A DNA stretch of 46,945 nt. It comes from an uncultured Pelagibacteraceae bacterium. Lineage in GTDB: Bacteria; Pseudomonadota; Alphaproteobacteria; Pelagibacterales; Pelagibacteraceae. Numbering within the stretch: position 1 is the stretch's first letter; every line of letters begins with the position of its first letter. Positions 16,171 through 25,290 of the stretch are shown in pieces. Where the stretch lies: contig CACNVG010000007.1 of NCBI GenBank assembly GCA_902623785.1, positions 1 to 46,945 on the forward strand, in the 5' to 3' direction. The translations under genes and the position numbers were made by a program. A model generated the notes under the pieces. The model did not search any database. It was not told where the DNA came from and was given only the letters and a program-made list of their open reading frames with translations.

Positions 16171-16617
16171 ATGGAAATAGCAGTTTTAGCTTGTGGATGT
16201 TTTTGGGGACCTGAAAAAAAATTTGGTGATCTCGATGGAGTTTATAAAACTGAGGTAGGTTATTGTGGTGGCAACACTGAAAACACAACTTATAAAGAAG
16301 TTTGTTCTGGTGAAACAAATCATGCTGAAGTAGTTAAAATAAATTTTGATCCAAAAATTATTACTTATGAGGAAATTTTAAATTTTTTTTTTAAGATTCA
16401 TGATCCGACTACTTTGAATTCTCAAGGTCCAGATTTTGGGACCCAGTACAGAAGTGAAATTTTTTATTTAAACATAAAACAAAAAGAAATTGCTGAAAAG
16501 GTCTTAAAATTAAAAAACAATGATTTTTCAGGAAAAATTGTGACTAAATTATCTTTGCTAAAGAATTATTGTATAGCTGAGGAATACCATCAAAAATATT
16601 TGGACAAGAAATTTTAG
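16171..16617 (+). CDS. msrA: Peptide-methionine (S)-S-oxide reductase
   Basis: MsrA reduces methionine sulfoxide in proteins. The 148-residue enzyme has the catalytic GCFWG with Cys10, GYCGG at 30-34, GTQYRS at 90-95 and EEYHQKY at 137-143. The classic C-terminal resolving cysteines are absent; Cys134, directly before IAEEYHQ, stands where Trp or Tyr is common and could take that role. A second Cys (8) sits two residues before the catalytic one. Its TAG stop directly abuts the ATG of the sulfurtransferase gene. Confidence 0.93.
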   Translation: MEIAVLACGCFWGPEKKFGDLDGVYKTEVGYCGGNTENTTYKEVCSGETNHAEVVKINFDPKIITYEEILNFFFKIHDPTTLNSQGPDFGTQYRSEIFYLNIKQKEIAEKVLKLKNNDFSGKIVTKLSLLKNYCIAEEYHQKYLDKKF

Positions 16618-17442
16618 ATGAGCTTAGTCACGACAGATTGGGTACTTGATAATTTAAACAATTTAAAAATAGTAGACGCCTCTTGGCATATGCCAGCTCA
16701 AAAAAGAAATCCTGCTGAAGAATATCGAAATGGTCATATTCCGAATTCTATTTTTTTTGATTTAGATGAAAATTCTGAGAAAAATACAGACCTTCCACAT
16801 ATGCTTCCAAAACAAAAAACTTGGGAAAAAATAATGTGCTCCTTAGGAATAAATAATAATGATGATATTCTCATTTATGATAACTCTAATTTAAAAAGTT
16901 CATGTAGGTGTTGGTTTAGTCTTTTATATTTTGGTCATGATGAAAAAAAAATACATATTTTAAATGGTGGATTGAAAAAATGGATTTTTGAAAATAAACC
17001 TGTAACCAAGGGTACAACAGAAATTATTAAAAGTAATTATGTTGCAAATGAAAAAGAAAATTTAGTAGTAAGTTTTAATCAAATCAAAAAGAATATTTTA
17101 AGAAAGGATTTTAATGTTATTGATGCAAGAAGCCTTGAAAGATTTGAGGGAAAAGTATCTGAGCCTAGAAAAGGTTTAAGAAGTGGACACATTCAAAACT
17201 CTTTTTGTTTACCTTTTAATCTATGTATAAATCAAAAAACTGGAGAGTTTAAAAATCTGGAAGAATTAAGAAAACTTTTCAATCAACATGAAAATATAGA
17301 AAAAAGATTAGATCCAGTTTTTACTTGCGGGTCTGGTGTTACCGCCGCAGTCCTAGCTTATGCCTATAAAATGGTAAATAACGATTATATTCCAAAAATT
17401 TATGATGGTTCTTGGAGTGAATATGGTAAATATCCAGCATGA
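16618..17442 (+). CDS. sseA: 3-mercaptopyruvate sulfurtransferase-like protein (two rhodanese domains)
   Basis: The 274-residue protein has an inactive N-terminal rhodanese domain (about 1-125) and an active C-terminal one (about 150-272). The active loop is CGSGVTA at 237-243, with the nucleophile Cys237. That loop is the mercaptopyruvate sulfurtransferase form, as opposed to CRKGVT of thiosulfate sulfurtransferases. It would move sulfane sulfur to thiols or cyanide in the cytoplasm. It begins directly after msrA and overlaps the next gene by four bases (ATGA), so the sulfur-redox pair and the efflux genes form one transcription unit. Confidence 0.92.
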   Translation: MSLVTTDWVLDNLNNLKIVDASWHMPAQKRNPAEEYRNGHIPNSIFFDLDENSEKNTDLPHMLPKQKTWEKIMCSLGINNNDDILIYDNSNLKSSCRCWFSLLYFGHDEKKIHILNGGLKKWIFENKPVTKGTTEIIKSNYVANEKENLVVSFNQIKKNILRKDFNVIDARSLERFEGKVSEPRKGLRSGHIQNSFCLPFNLCINQKTGEFKNLEELRKLFNQHENIEKRLDPVFTCGSGVTAAVLAYAYKMVNNDYIPKIYDGSWSEYGKYPA

Positions 17443-18302
17443 AAACTTCAAAAAAAATTACCATATTTTTAATTATATTGGCAATTGTCATTGCTTCGGT
17501 GATAGTAGCAAGACACTTTGTTGGAAAACATTTTCAAAAGAAATTTTCTAAATATCCACCACCAGGGGTAATTGTTGAAGTTGTTAAATCATCCAATTTT
17601 TTTGACAGTATTGAAACATTTGGGACTGCTCTATCAAAAAAAAATAAAAACTTTAGAGTTAAAAAAAGTGAAATACTTGATGAAAAAATTCTTATTGGAG
17701 AAGTATTTAACGAAGGTGAAGTTTTATTAAGAACAAAAAATGAGATTATCATTGCTCCCTTTAAAGGTGTTTTGGGAAAAAGAGAAATTGCTCAAGGTGT
17801 TCTAGGGACTGAGTCTTTTATCCTCACTCTAGATGATACTTCATCGATTATTCTGAATATTAAAGTTCCCGAGATTTATCTTAAAATTTTAAAGCCAGGT
17901 CTTATTGCTGAAGTTAGATCAGATGCGTTTGATAAAATATTTTATGGTAAAATAGATTCTGTGAGTTCTCGTGTAGACCCTAGTACAAGATCGGTTCTTG
18001 CAAGTATTACTGTGAATAACAAAAATTTAGAATTGGTCCCAGGAATGCTTTTAGATATACAAATTATTTATAATGAAACTCAAGAAATAGGGGTTCCTGA
18101 AAACTCATTATTGATACAGGGTGATACAGCTTTTGCTTATAAAGTTTTGGAAGACAATACCATTGAGAAAATTGAAGTAAAAATTGGAAAAAGAAATTAT
18201 GGAAAAGTTTCTATTCTTGATGGTTTGTCTGTGGGCGATAAGATTGTAAAAGAGGGAATTTCAAAAGTAAGAGATAAAATCAAAATTAAAATCATTAATT
18301 AA
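17439..18302 (+). CDS. RND efflux periplasmic adaptor (HlyD/MexE-like)
   Basis: The 287-residue protein has an N-terminal membrane anchor (about 7-25), then a lipoyl-like segment around FRVKKSEILDEKILIGEVFNEGEVLL and a beta-barrel region with GKIDSVSSRVDPSTRSVLASI. It is short for an adaptor; the coiled-coil hairpin between the lipoyl halves is almost absent, as in compact HlyD_D23-type proteins. It would link the adjacent inner-membrane pump to an outer-membrane channel, which is not encoded here. It overlaps sseA by four bases and precedes the pump gene by three. Confidence 0.9.
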   Translation: MKTSKKITIFLIILAIVIASVIVARHFVGKHFQKKFSKYPPPGVIVEVVKSSNFFDSIETFGTALSKKNKNFRVKKSEILDEKILIGEVFNEGEVLLRTKNEIIIAPFKGVLGKREIAQGVLGTESFILTLDDTSSIILNIKVPEIYLKILKPGLIAEVRSDAFDKIFYGKIDSVSSRVDPSTRSVLASITVNNKNLELVPGMLLDIQIIYNETQEIGVPENSLLIQGDTAFAYKVLEDNTIEKIEVKIGKRNYGKVSILDGLSVGDKIVKEGISKVRDKIKIKIIN

Positions 18303-18305
18303 AAG

Positions 18306-21300
18306 ATGTTCTTAACAGACTTATCAATCAAACGCCCGGTCGTCTCCATGGTGATGAGTATAGTCATGGTTATGTTTGGTATTTTAGTTTTTTTTGAAAT
18401 ACCAACTAATGAATTGCCAGATATTGACCGACCAGTAGTATCAGTTCAAACTGATTACAAAGGGGCTTCAGCTCAGGTTATTGATACTCAGATAACACAA
18501 AAGATTGAAGATTTTATAGGAGGCACTCCTGGCCTCGTTTCAATTGACTCTATGAGTGAAGATGAGAGGTCAAGAATTGATATGACCTTCAAAGATAACC
18601 TTGATATTGACGACGTTGCTAACGATGTGAGAAGTGCAATCTCAAGAGTAGTGGATAATTTACCAAAAGAGGCTAGCGCTCCAGAAATTTTCAAACAATC
18701 TGCAGGCTTTAGAACTACTATGTGGTTGAGTTTTAGTTCAGACTTTATGAGCGATTTAGAACTCACTGATTTTGCTGATCGATATTTGGTAGATTATTTC
18801 TCAACTGTAGAAGGAGTTGGACGTGTAAGATTAGGCGGTGAAAGGGAGTTATCTGTAAGAGTGTGGTTAGACCCACTTTCATTAGCTGCAAGAAATTTAA
18901 CAACTCAAGATGTTGAACAAGTTTTAAATTCAGAAAATTTAGAGTTTCCTGCAGGTCGAATAGAGTCAAAAGATGTAGATCTTTCAATTAAACTTGAAAA
19001 CGCATATGAAAATTTAGATTCTTATAAAAAACTACCTTTGAAGAGGGCAATTGATGGCTCTGTAACAACTTTGGAAGATGTTTCTAGGATTGAATTTGGT
19101 CCAGTTTCTACAAGAACACTTTTTAAAGGAAATGGAAAAAAAGTTGTAGGTATTGGTATTTATCAAAACTCAGATGCAAACACAATCGCGGTAGCTACAA
19201 AAGTAAAAAAGAAGATTAAAGAAATACAAAGTTCTATACCTGATGGATCTACATTAGAGGTTTCTTTTGATAGATCAAATTATGTCTCAAATGCAATTAG
19301 AGAGGTTTATAAAACATTGTTTGTGGCACTAATTTTGGTCACACTCATTATTTATCTTTTTTTAGGTAACATAAGAGCTTTAGTGGTACCGATTGTAGCT
19401 TTACCGGTTTCTTTAATATCAACCTTCTTAGCAATTTATTTTTTTGATTTTTCAATAAACCTTTTCACTCTTATGGCATTAGTTCTTGCAATAGGGATCG
19501 TGGTTGATGATGCAATTGTTATGTTGGAGAATATATACAGAAGGGTTGAGAAAGGTGAGAGTTCATTGGTTGCTGCATACAAAGGATCGAGACAAGTGTC
19601 TTTTGCAATTATAGCAACCACTTTAGTTCTTGTTGCTGTATTCATACCTTTGATTTTCATAGAGGGCTTAGCTGGAGTATTATATGCTGAAACAGCTGTT
19701 ACTTTAAGTTTCGCAGTAATAATATCAAGTTTTGTGGCATTATCCTTAAGCCCAATGATTGCTAGCAAAGTTTTAGACACAAAAACAAAAAGAAACAAAC
19801 TAACCCTTAAATTTGAAAAAAATTTAAATGATTTTAAGGAGTTTTATATTTACACTTTAAAATATTGGATATTAAAGAAGAAAAGTATAATCACTTTTTT
19901 AGTATCCATTTTAATATTGTGCATTGGTTTATTTATTTATATTCCAAAGCAACTTATACCAAAAGAAGATAGGGGTGCGTTTTTTGTAATAGTAAAGGCT
20001 CCTCAAAGCTCAGGATTTGAATTTACCTCATCAAAAACACAGGATATTGAAAAATTGTTACTACCAAAAGTTGGACAAGGTGAATATAGAAGACTTATTC
20101 TAAGAGTCCCGGGTTTTGGAAAAAGTAGTAAACAAGTCAACTCGGCTTTTATAATCGTACTATTGGAGGATTGGAAAAAAAGAGACAGAAAAGGTAATAG
20201 AATAATGATGGAGTCTTTTAGAGAAATTTCAAAAGTTCCAGGTGTTCTATCATTTCCTGTTATGCCCCAAGGAATAAGAACTGGTGGTATAGAGAAGCCA
20301 GTCCAATTTGTAATATTAGGTAATACCTATGATGAATTAATTAAATGGAAAGAGATTATTAAAAAAGAGGCGAGAAAAAATAATAATTTAGCTAATATTG
20401 AAGATGATTTTGAATTAAATAAACCAATTATAAATGTAAAGATCGATCAAAAGAAAGCATCAGATCTCGGCGTATCTACTTCAGAAATAGGTCGAACAAT
20501 TGAAACTATTTTTGGCTCCAGAAGTGTCACAAAATTTACAAAAGATGGTAAAGAATATTCAATTATTCTGCAGGGAGACATTAAAAATAGAAATGAACCC
20601 TCAAGTTTAAATAAAGTTTATGTTAGATCAAAAAATTCTGGTCAATTAATTGCTTTATCAAATTTAGTGACAATTAATGAAAGAGGTACTGCTCCATTTC
20701 TATCAAGATATAATAGACAAAAAGCAGTTACTATTTCAGCAAATATCGTTGGAGATTATACCCTTCAGAATGCGTTATCTTTTTTAGAAAAAGTTGTTCA
20801 AGAAAATACACCTAATGCCAGAATTGATTTCAAAGGGGAAAGTGAGCAATTAAAAGAAATAAGTTTTCAGATTTATGTTATATTCTTTTTAGCTTTAGTT
20901 ACGGCATATCTTGTGATGGCGGCTCAGTTTGAAAGCTTTGTTCATCCTTTCACAATAATGCTGACAGTACCATTAGCAATATTTGGCGGAATTATAGGTC
21001 TACTGCTCGTCGGTAGTTCAATTAACGTTTACAGTCAGGTAGCTTTAATAATACTAATTGGATTAGCAACAAAAAACGGAATATTAATTGTCGAATTTGC
21101 AAATCAATTAAGAGATGAGGGAAAAAATCAATTAACTGCGATTTTGGAGTCGTCTGCACTAAGATTGAGACCAATCTTAATGACATCTATATCTACCATC
21201 ATTGGAGTTCTACCATTGGTAATAAGTAGTGGCCCAGGTGAGGCGAGCAGATTATCTGTTGGTATTACTATATTTGCTGGAATGATATTTTCAACTTTTT

Positions 21301-21401
21301 TTACACTTTATGTAGTTCCGATAATTTATTTATTATTAGGAAAGAATACAAAAAGTATAAATCACATTGAAAAAGAGTTAGAAAAGGAACTTAATCAATA
21401 A
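18306..21401 (+). CDS. RND multidrug efflux permease (AcrB/HAE1 family)
   Basis: The 1031-residue pump has the usual twelve helices and two large periplasmic loops. Proton-relay residues are visible: the DD pair in IGIVVDDAIVMLENIYRR near 395-412 (TM4), and Lys in GLATKNGILIVEFANQLR (TM10). The N-terminus LSIKRPVVSMVMS is typical. It would export hydrophobic or amphipathic compounds by proton antiport together with the upstream adaptor. The substrate is unknown. The gene ends seven bases past the stop of the convergent lipoprotein gene. Confidence 0.95.
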   Translation: MFLTDLSIKRPVVSMVMSIVMVMFGILVFFEIPTNELPDIDRPVVSVQTDYKGASAQVIDTQITQKIEDFIGGTPGLVSIDSMSEDERSRIDMTFKDNLDIDDVANDVRSAISRVVDNLPKEASAPEIFKQSAGFRTTMWLSFSSDFMSDLELTDFADRYLVDYFSTVEGVGRVRLGGERELSVRVWLDPLSLAARNLTTQDVEQVLNSENLEFPAGRIESKDVDLSIKLENAYENLDSYKKLPLKRAIDGSVTTLEDVSRIEFGPVSTRTLFKGNGKKVVGIGIYQNSDANTIAVATKVKKKIKEIQSSIPDGSTLEVSFDRSNYVSNAIREVYKTLFVALILVTLIIYLFLGNIRALVVPIVALPVSLISTFLAIYFFDFSINLFTLMALVLAIGIVVDDAIVMLENIYRRVEKGESSLVAAYKGSRQVSFAIIATTLVLVAVFIPLIFIEGLAGVLYAETAVTLSFAVIISSFVALSLSPMIASKVLDTKTKRNKLTLKFEKNLNDFKEFYIYTLKYWILKKKSIITFLVSILILCIGLFIYIPKQLIPKEDRGAFFVIVKAPQSSGFEFTSSKTQDIEKLLLPKVGQGEYRRLILRVPGFGKSSKQVNSAFIIVLLEDWKKRDRKGNRIMMESFREISKVPGVLSFPVMPQGIRTGGIEKPVQFVILGNTYDELIKWKEIIKKEARKNNNLANIEDDFELNKPIINVKIDQKKASDLGVSTSEIGRTIETIFGSRSVTKFTKDGKEYSIILQGDIKNRNEPSSLNKVYVRSKNSGQLIALSNLVTINERGTAPFLSRYNRQKAVTISANIVGDYTLQNALSFLEKVVQENTPNARIDFKGESEQLKEISFQIYVIFFLALVTAYLVMAAQFESFVHPFTIMLTVPLAIFGGIIGLLLVGSSINVYSQVALIILIGLATKNGILIVEFANQLRDEGKNQLTAILESSALRLRPILMTSISTIIGVLPLVISSGPGEASRLSVGITIFAGMIFSTFFTLYVVPIIYLLLGKNTKSINHIEKELEKELNQ

Positions 21402-21994
21402 ATAATAAATTTTTTCCTGTTAAGCTTTTTTTTACATTTAATAAGTTGAGTTTTATATTGATCTGAGTACTTTTTTACTTTTTTTGCATAAGAAATAACT
21501 TTCTCGTTTTTCTTATAATTTTTATAATTTCCCCACCCTTCGTGATACGCGATATATTGTTTGAACGCATCTGTTTTAGGAATTTTTAAAAGTTTTGATG
21601 ATTTATTTGTATACCAACCAATAAAATCAACGCTATCTTTAAATCTTGTTCTGAGAGCTAATGGTTTGTTCTGCTCCACCTTATATTGTTTCCATGTTCC
21701 CTTTACAGCCTGGGAATATCCAAATGAGCTTGAGGGTCTTTTAAAAGGAATAATTTTGAAAATTTTTTGTCTTTTAGGTTTTGCTAGCCAATGAAAATCT
21801 GACTCAAATCTAACAAATGCAAGTTGTATATGCATAGGTGTACCCCATTTTTCCTCAGTTTTTTTTGCATGTTTATACCAAAAATATCTTTCAGAAAATA
21901 TAGAACAACTGCTTGAAGTATTTTTTGGAATAGACGAACAACTCATCAAAAGAAAAAAAAACAATGAATAAAAAAAAAATTTAATACGAATCAC
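21395..21994 (-). CDS. Lytic-transglycosylase-like lipoprotein
   Basis: The 199-residue protein has a lipoprotein signal ending LLMSC with Cys19. The mature part resembles an SLT lysozyme-like domain: a catalytic-type Glu64 in RFESDF, SSSFGYSQAVKGTW at 88-101, and AYHEGWGNY near 149-157. Such enzymes cleave peptidoglycan glycan strands and release anhydromuropeptides. The resemblance is by motif order only. It sits just upstream of the nuclease-vanZ pair read in the same direction. AmpG-like and AmgK/MurU genes elsewhere in the window would handle its products. Confidence 0.78.
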   Translation of the reverse strand: MIRIKFFFYSLFFFLLMSCSSIPKNTSSSCSIFSERYFWYKHAKKTEEKWGTPMHIQLAFVRFESDFHWLAKPKRQKIFKIIPFKRPSSSFGYSQAVKGTWKQYKVEQNKPLALRTRFKDSVDFIGWYTNKSSKLLKIPKTDAFKQYIAYHEGWGNYKNYKKNEKVISYAKKVKKYSDQYKTQLIKCKKKLNRKKFIIY

Positions 21995-22008
21995 CCTTTA
22001 TTTATAAT

Positions 22009-22533
22009 TTATTTATGTTTTTTTCTCCATTCCCAAGGCATTTCAAAATTTCCTGCCCATAAACCTTTTTTTTCTTTTTTTGCATCATTTTCATTTACGA
22101 TGTATTTTTTTGAGTATTTTGTGTATGCAACAGCCAAACCGTTCCTTACAAGCCAAGAGTTAATATCCCTTCTTTTCTTAAAGCAAATAGCAATAACTCT
22201 ATTATATCTATCTACGGTTTTTTTTTTACACACCAATTCTTCGTTTTTAATAAACTTTTTAAGTAAGTCAGTAGTTTTAAGTCCACACTCGTAATCTTTA
22301 ATAAGAGTGATTATATTTAAACTTAGCCAAGGCTTAGAACATATTTGATTTTTTTCAGGTGCATCGATACCGTAAAGTCTAATTTTGATTCCATTTATTC
22401 TTATTGTGTCACCATCTATTACTTTTGCATACCCTGTTATTTCCTCTGAATATAAATTGGTTTTTAAACAAAAAATTATAAAAAAAATAAAATAAATAAT
22501 CTTATTTTTTTTTGGTTTGAAACAAGATTTCAT
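22009..22533 (-). CDS. Secreted thermonuclease (SNase-like) family protein
   Basis: The 174-residue protein has an N-terminal hydrophobic export segment (about 12-28) and a staphylococcal-nuclease fold. Visible motifs are VIDGDTIRI at 38-46 (Asp40), IRLYGIDAPE at 51-60 with Arg52 and Glu60, DRYNR at 108-112, and the ending KGLWAGNFEMPWEWR. These supply the calcium site and catalytic Arg/Glu/Arg, so it should be active on DNA or RNA outside the cytoplasm. Its start overlaps the upstream VanZ-like gene by 32 bases; no later Met precedes the hydrophobic segment. Confidence 0.9.
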   Translation of the reverse strand: MKSCFKPKKNKIIYFIFFIIFCLKTNLYSEEITGYAKVIDGDTIRINGIKIRLYGIDAPEKNQICSKPWLSLNIITLIKDYECGLKTTDLLKKFIKNEELVCKKKTVDRYNRVIAICFKKRRDINSWLVRNGLAVAYTKYSKKYIVNENDAKKEKKGLWAGNFEMPWEWRKKHK

Positions 22534-22894
22534 AAACTTTGTAAATCAAAAAGGGTATTGTTACACCCAATAAGTTACCATTTAGATCGCCTGATTGAAA
22601 GCTGCGATTTGGTATGATCAAATGGAAAAATTCAAGGACTATGGCTAAACAAATTAAATATGCAAATAATTTTTTTTTTGTTTTAAAAGCCAAAAGACCA
22701 AGAATTGAAATGAGAGAAAAAGCGTAAATGTGATTTGAGGATATATGAAAGAAGTCTCTAGTGATTTGAGGTTGATTACCAAAATCGTTGTATAAAAAGA
22801 AACCTAATATACTTCCTGGAAATAGATATAAAATTATTAAACATATATTCGATAATTGGAAAATTAATTGAAGATTATTTGTAAAAATTTTCAT
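22502..22894 (-). CDS. VanZ-like small membrane protein
   Basis: The 130-residue protein has four hydrophobic segments. Between helices it carries ISSNHIYAFSL and EFFHLIIPNRSFQSGDLNGNLLGV, which match the VanZ pattern of a conserved Glu, Pro-x-R and D-x-x-x-N. VanZ-like proteins are inner-membrane proteins of unclear biochemical role. It is cotranscribed with the overlapping nuclease gene. Family membership is likely; function is not known. Confidence 0.7.
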   Translation of the reverse strand: MKIFTNNLQLIFQLSNICLIILYLFPGSILGFFLYNDFGNQPQITRDFFHISSNHIYAFSLISILGLLAFKTKKKLFAYLICLAIVLEFFHLIIPNRSFQSGDLNGNLLGVTIPFLIYKVYEILFQTKKK

Positions 22895-22910
22895 TAATTT
22901 TATTTATTTT

Positions 22911-22928
22911 ATATATTAATTAATATAT
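22911..22928. promoter_or_regulatory. Perfect 18-base palindrome between divergent genes
   Basis: ATATATTAATTAATATAT (22911-22928) reads the same on both strands, in the 45-base gap between the divergent vanZ-like and gpmA genes. It contains only A and T, so it may just be overlapping -10-like promoter sequence, but a regulator site is possible. Confidence 0.35.
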
Positions 22929-22939
22929 CAAATATTTTA

Positions 22940-23659
22940 ATGATACATCTTATTCTTATTAGGCATGGACAAAGTGAGTGGAACCAACAAAAAAGATTTA
23001 CTGGTTGGGTCGATGTCGGATTAACAGATAAAGGGAAAGCTGAGGCTAAAAAAGCTGGTGAATTAATAAAAGAGAAAAAAATTAAACTTAATTCTTTTTA
23101 TAGCTCCTACCAAAAAAGGGCAAATGATACTCTTAAAATTATAATGAAAGAATTAAATGAAGATGAAAACTTAATTAATAAAAAATGGCAATTAAATGAA
23201 AGGCATTATGGAGAGCTTACGGGTTTAAATAAAGAAGATATGAAGAAAAAATATGGTGAAGAGAAGATCCATCAATTTAGAAGATCGTGGGATGTCAAAC
23301 CTGGAGCTTTAGATAGAAAAAGCCCCTACCATCCACTCAATATAGAAACTTATAAGGATATTCCAGTGTCTGATATCCCAGATACTGAGTCTTTAAAAGA
23401 TACCCATAAACGTGTAGTTGATTGCTACAATGAATTGATCTTAAAAGATCTGCAGAATGGGAAAGGCGTATGCGTCTCAGCCCATGGAAATTCTTTAAGA
23501 GCTCTCTGCAAGTACCTTTTTAAAATCAATGAGAAGGAAATTTCTAAAATGGAAATACCAACCGCAAATCCTCTTTTAATAATTTTTGAGGACAAACTTC
23601 AAATTTTATCTGTAAAATATCTTGATCAAGAAAGAGCTAAAAATTTAGTTGCTTTTTAG
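22940..23659 (+). CDS. gpmA: 2,3-bisphosphoglycerate-dependent phosphoglycerate mutase
   Basis: The enzyme interconverts 3- and 2-phosphoglycerate in lower glycolysis and gluconeogenesis. The 239-residue protein has the RHG motif with phospho-His9, SEWNQQKRFTGWVDVGLT at 12-29, the catalytic Glu87 in NERHYGELTG, and a second His in SAHGNS. Length (usually 230-250) fits the cofactor-dependent form, not the metal-dependent GpmI. The 3' end overlaps the convergent murU-like gene by 15 bases. Confidence 0.94.
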   Translation: MIHLILIRHGQSEWNQQKRFTGWVDVGLTDKGKAEAKKAGELIKEKKIKLNSFYSSYQKRANDTLKIIMKELNEDENLINKKWQLNERHYGELTGLNKEDMKKKYGEEKIHQFRRSWDVKPGALDRKSPYHPLNIETYKDIPVSDIPDTESLKDTHKRVVDCYNELILKDLQNGKGVCVSAHGNSLRALCKYLFKINEKEISKMEIPTANPLLIIFEDKLQILSVKYLDQERAKNLVAF

Positions 23660-24340
23660 AAGTTTATTATAAATTTCATAATTAGTGACATGTTTAAAAT
23701 TCTCTTTACTTTCAAAACCTGTCAATTCATTTCTTGATAATAAATCATTCCACACCTCTGACATTGGAAAAGGTTTATTATTGAATTTTTTAAATATTTT
23801 TTTTGCTAATATCTGGCATCCTGTGTAAATAAAATTTAAGGGCTTTGTTTTATTAAGCTTGTTCGCTTCAAGATTAAAGTCTCCTATCAAATTTTGATCA
23901 AAACTTTTATCCTTATTTACCACTAATAAAATATTTTTCGAATTTAAGTTAAAAAATTGATTTTCCATTTTTAAGATTTCATCCACATAATTTTCGTTCC
24001 ATAAAGTATCTGGATTAAAGGTTAAAAAATGTTCATTTTTGTTTTCCATGATCATATTTAAGATTCCTCCTCCAGTATTAAGAATTTCAGGGATTTCCTC
24101 AAATAATTCTATATCAATATCAAAGTTTTTTTTTTCAATAAAATTTTTAAGCTGGTCTCGTTTGTAATGGGCGTTTATCAGAATTTTTTTTAGATTTAAT
24201 TTTTTTACAAGTTTGATGGTCTTTTCAAGGATGGTTTCATTTTCAATTTCAACAAGAGGTTTTGGAATTTTGTTTGTAATTGGAGATAATCTTTTTCCAA
24301 AACCAGCACCTAATATCACAGCAACCTCAATTTTTTTCAT
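23645..24340 (-). CDS. murU: Sugar-1-phosphate nucleotidyltransferase, probably MurNAc-1-phosphate uridylyltransferase
   Basis: The 231-residue protein has the nucleotidyltransferase start ILGAGFGKRLSPITNKIPKPL (residues 9-29, approximate), NAHY near 56-59 and TGGGILN near 89. In the known cell-wall recycling bypass, MurU converts MurNAc-1-phosphate to UDP-MurNAc. Position next to amgK and tsaE is the arrangement found in other Proteobacteria and supports this over a glucose or mannose enzyme. It lacks the left-handed beta-helix of GlmU. It is the last gene of the minus-strand run that starts upstream at polA or chvI. Confidence 0.85.
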   Translation of the reverse strand: MKKIEVAVILGAGFGKRLSPITNKIPKPLVEIENETILEKTIKLVKKLNLKKILINAHYKRDQLKNFIEKKNFDIDIELFEEIPEILNTGGGILNMIMENKNEHFLTFNPDTLWNENYVDEILKMENQFFNLNSKNILLVVNKDKSFDQNLIGDFNLEANKLNKTKPLNFIYTGCQILAKKIFKKFNNKPFPMSEVWNDLLSRNELTGFESKENFKHVTNYEIYNKLLKSN

Positions 24341-24351
24341 ATAACTAACTT

Positions 24352-25290
24352 TTATATAATTTTATTATTATTTAAAACAAACCTTAATTCCTCAAATACT
24401 TTTTCTTTTTTAGTTCTTAATTTAATAAGGTTCCATGTATAAGGAATGTATTTAAGATATCTGTTTTTATTATCTCTTTTTGCAAGTCTTGAAAAAATTC
24501 CAAGAATCTTAAAATTTCTTAATACAGATAAAATTAAAAAATCATTTTCAAATTTTTTAAGGTCTCTATTTAAGTATTTTTTTGTAAAATGATTAAACAA
24601 CTCTTTTTTTAAATTATTTGAGGTTTTAAATCTTACATCATCAATTAAAGAAGCAAGATCATAAGCTGGATTTCCAATAACTGCATCTTGACTATCTATT
24701 AAGTGAAATTTTTTTTGTTTAAGCATTATATTCGAAACATGGAAGTCTCTATGGACAAATACATCATCAGGTAATTTGATTGCCTTTGATAATCTTAAAA
24801 AAATATTCTTAAATTTTTTTTTTAATTCATTCAATTTTTTCTTACTTAATTTCCTAGGAAGATACCACTCGTTAAACAAATAAGCTTCTTTTAAAAGTTT
24901 ATCTTTTGAATACCTTATCATCTTATATTTCCTACCTGTAAAATCCTTGCTATAGAATTTTTTTATTTTTTGAACTTTGAATAATAAATCTAATAGATTC
25001 ATAAAAATTTTTTTTCTATTTTTTTTATTATTAAGGAGTATAAACAATGTTGTATCCCCCAAATCGCTTACCTCTATAAAATTTTGTTTGTAATTGTTTT
25101 TTATTAATTTAGGAGCATTAATACCATTTGAATTCAATATTCTGTTGATTGCATCATAGATTAACAAATTTTTTTTTTTGTTTTTTTTTGAAAAAATAAT
25201 TATAGAATTTTTTGATCTGTAGAAATTTCTTTCTGAAGCATCTCCCTCTAATTGAGTTACATTTTTATTATATAGCTTCATTTTTTCCAA
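24352..25290 (-). CDS. amgK: Aminoglycoside-phosphotransferase-fold sugar kinase, probably N-acetylmuramate kinase AmgK
   Basis: The 312-residue protein has the APH-fold catalytic loop HRDFHVSN at 180-187 and the metal-binding DSQDA at 199-203, then GNPAYDLASL at 206-215. AmgK phosphorylates MurNAc (or GlcNAc) at C1, feeding MurU. The call rests on the tsaE-amgK-murU order plus the fold; on sequence alone it could be another small-molecule kinase. It overlaps tsaE by 23 bases at the ATG used (25290); Met4 at 25281 is an alternative start. Confidence 0.84.
   Translation of the reverse strand: MEKMKLYNKNVTQLEGDASERNFYRSKNSIIIFSKKNKKKNLLIYDAINRILNSNGINAPKLIKNNYKQNFIEVSDLGDTTLFILLNNKKNRKKIFMNLLDLLFKVQKIKKFYSKDFTGRKYKMIRYSKDKLLKEAYLFNEWYLPRKLSKKKLNELKKKFKNIFLRLSKAIKLPDDVFVHRDFHVSNIMLKQKKFHLIDSQDAVIGNPAYDLASLIDDVRFKTSNNLKKELFNHFTKKYLNRDLKKFENDFLILSVLRNFKILGIFSRLAKRDNKNRYLKYIPYTWNLIKLRTKKEKVFEELRFVLNNNKII

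Noticed and set aside
19436..19798. 120-codon frame opposite the RND pump
   Set aside because: Shadow of the TM4-6 region of the pump; no independent start signal or domain.
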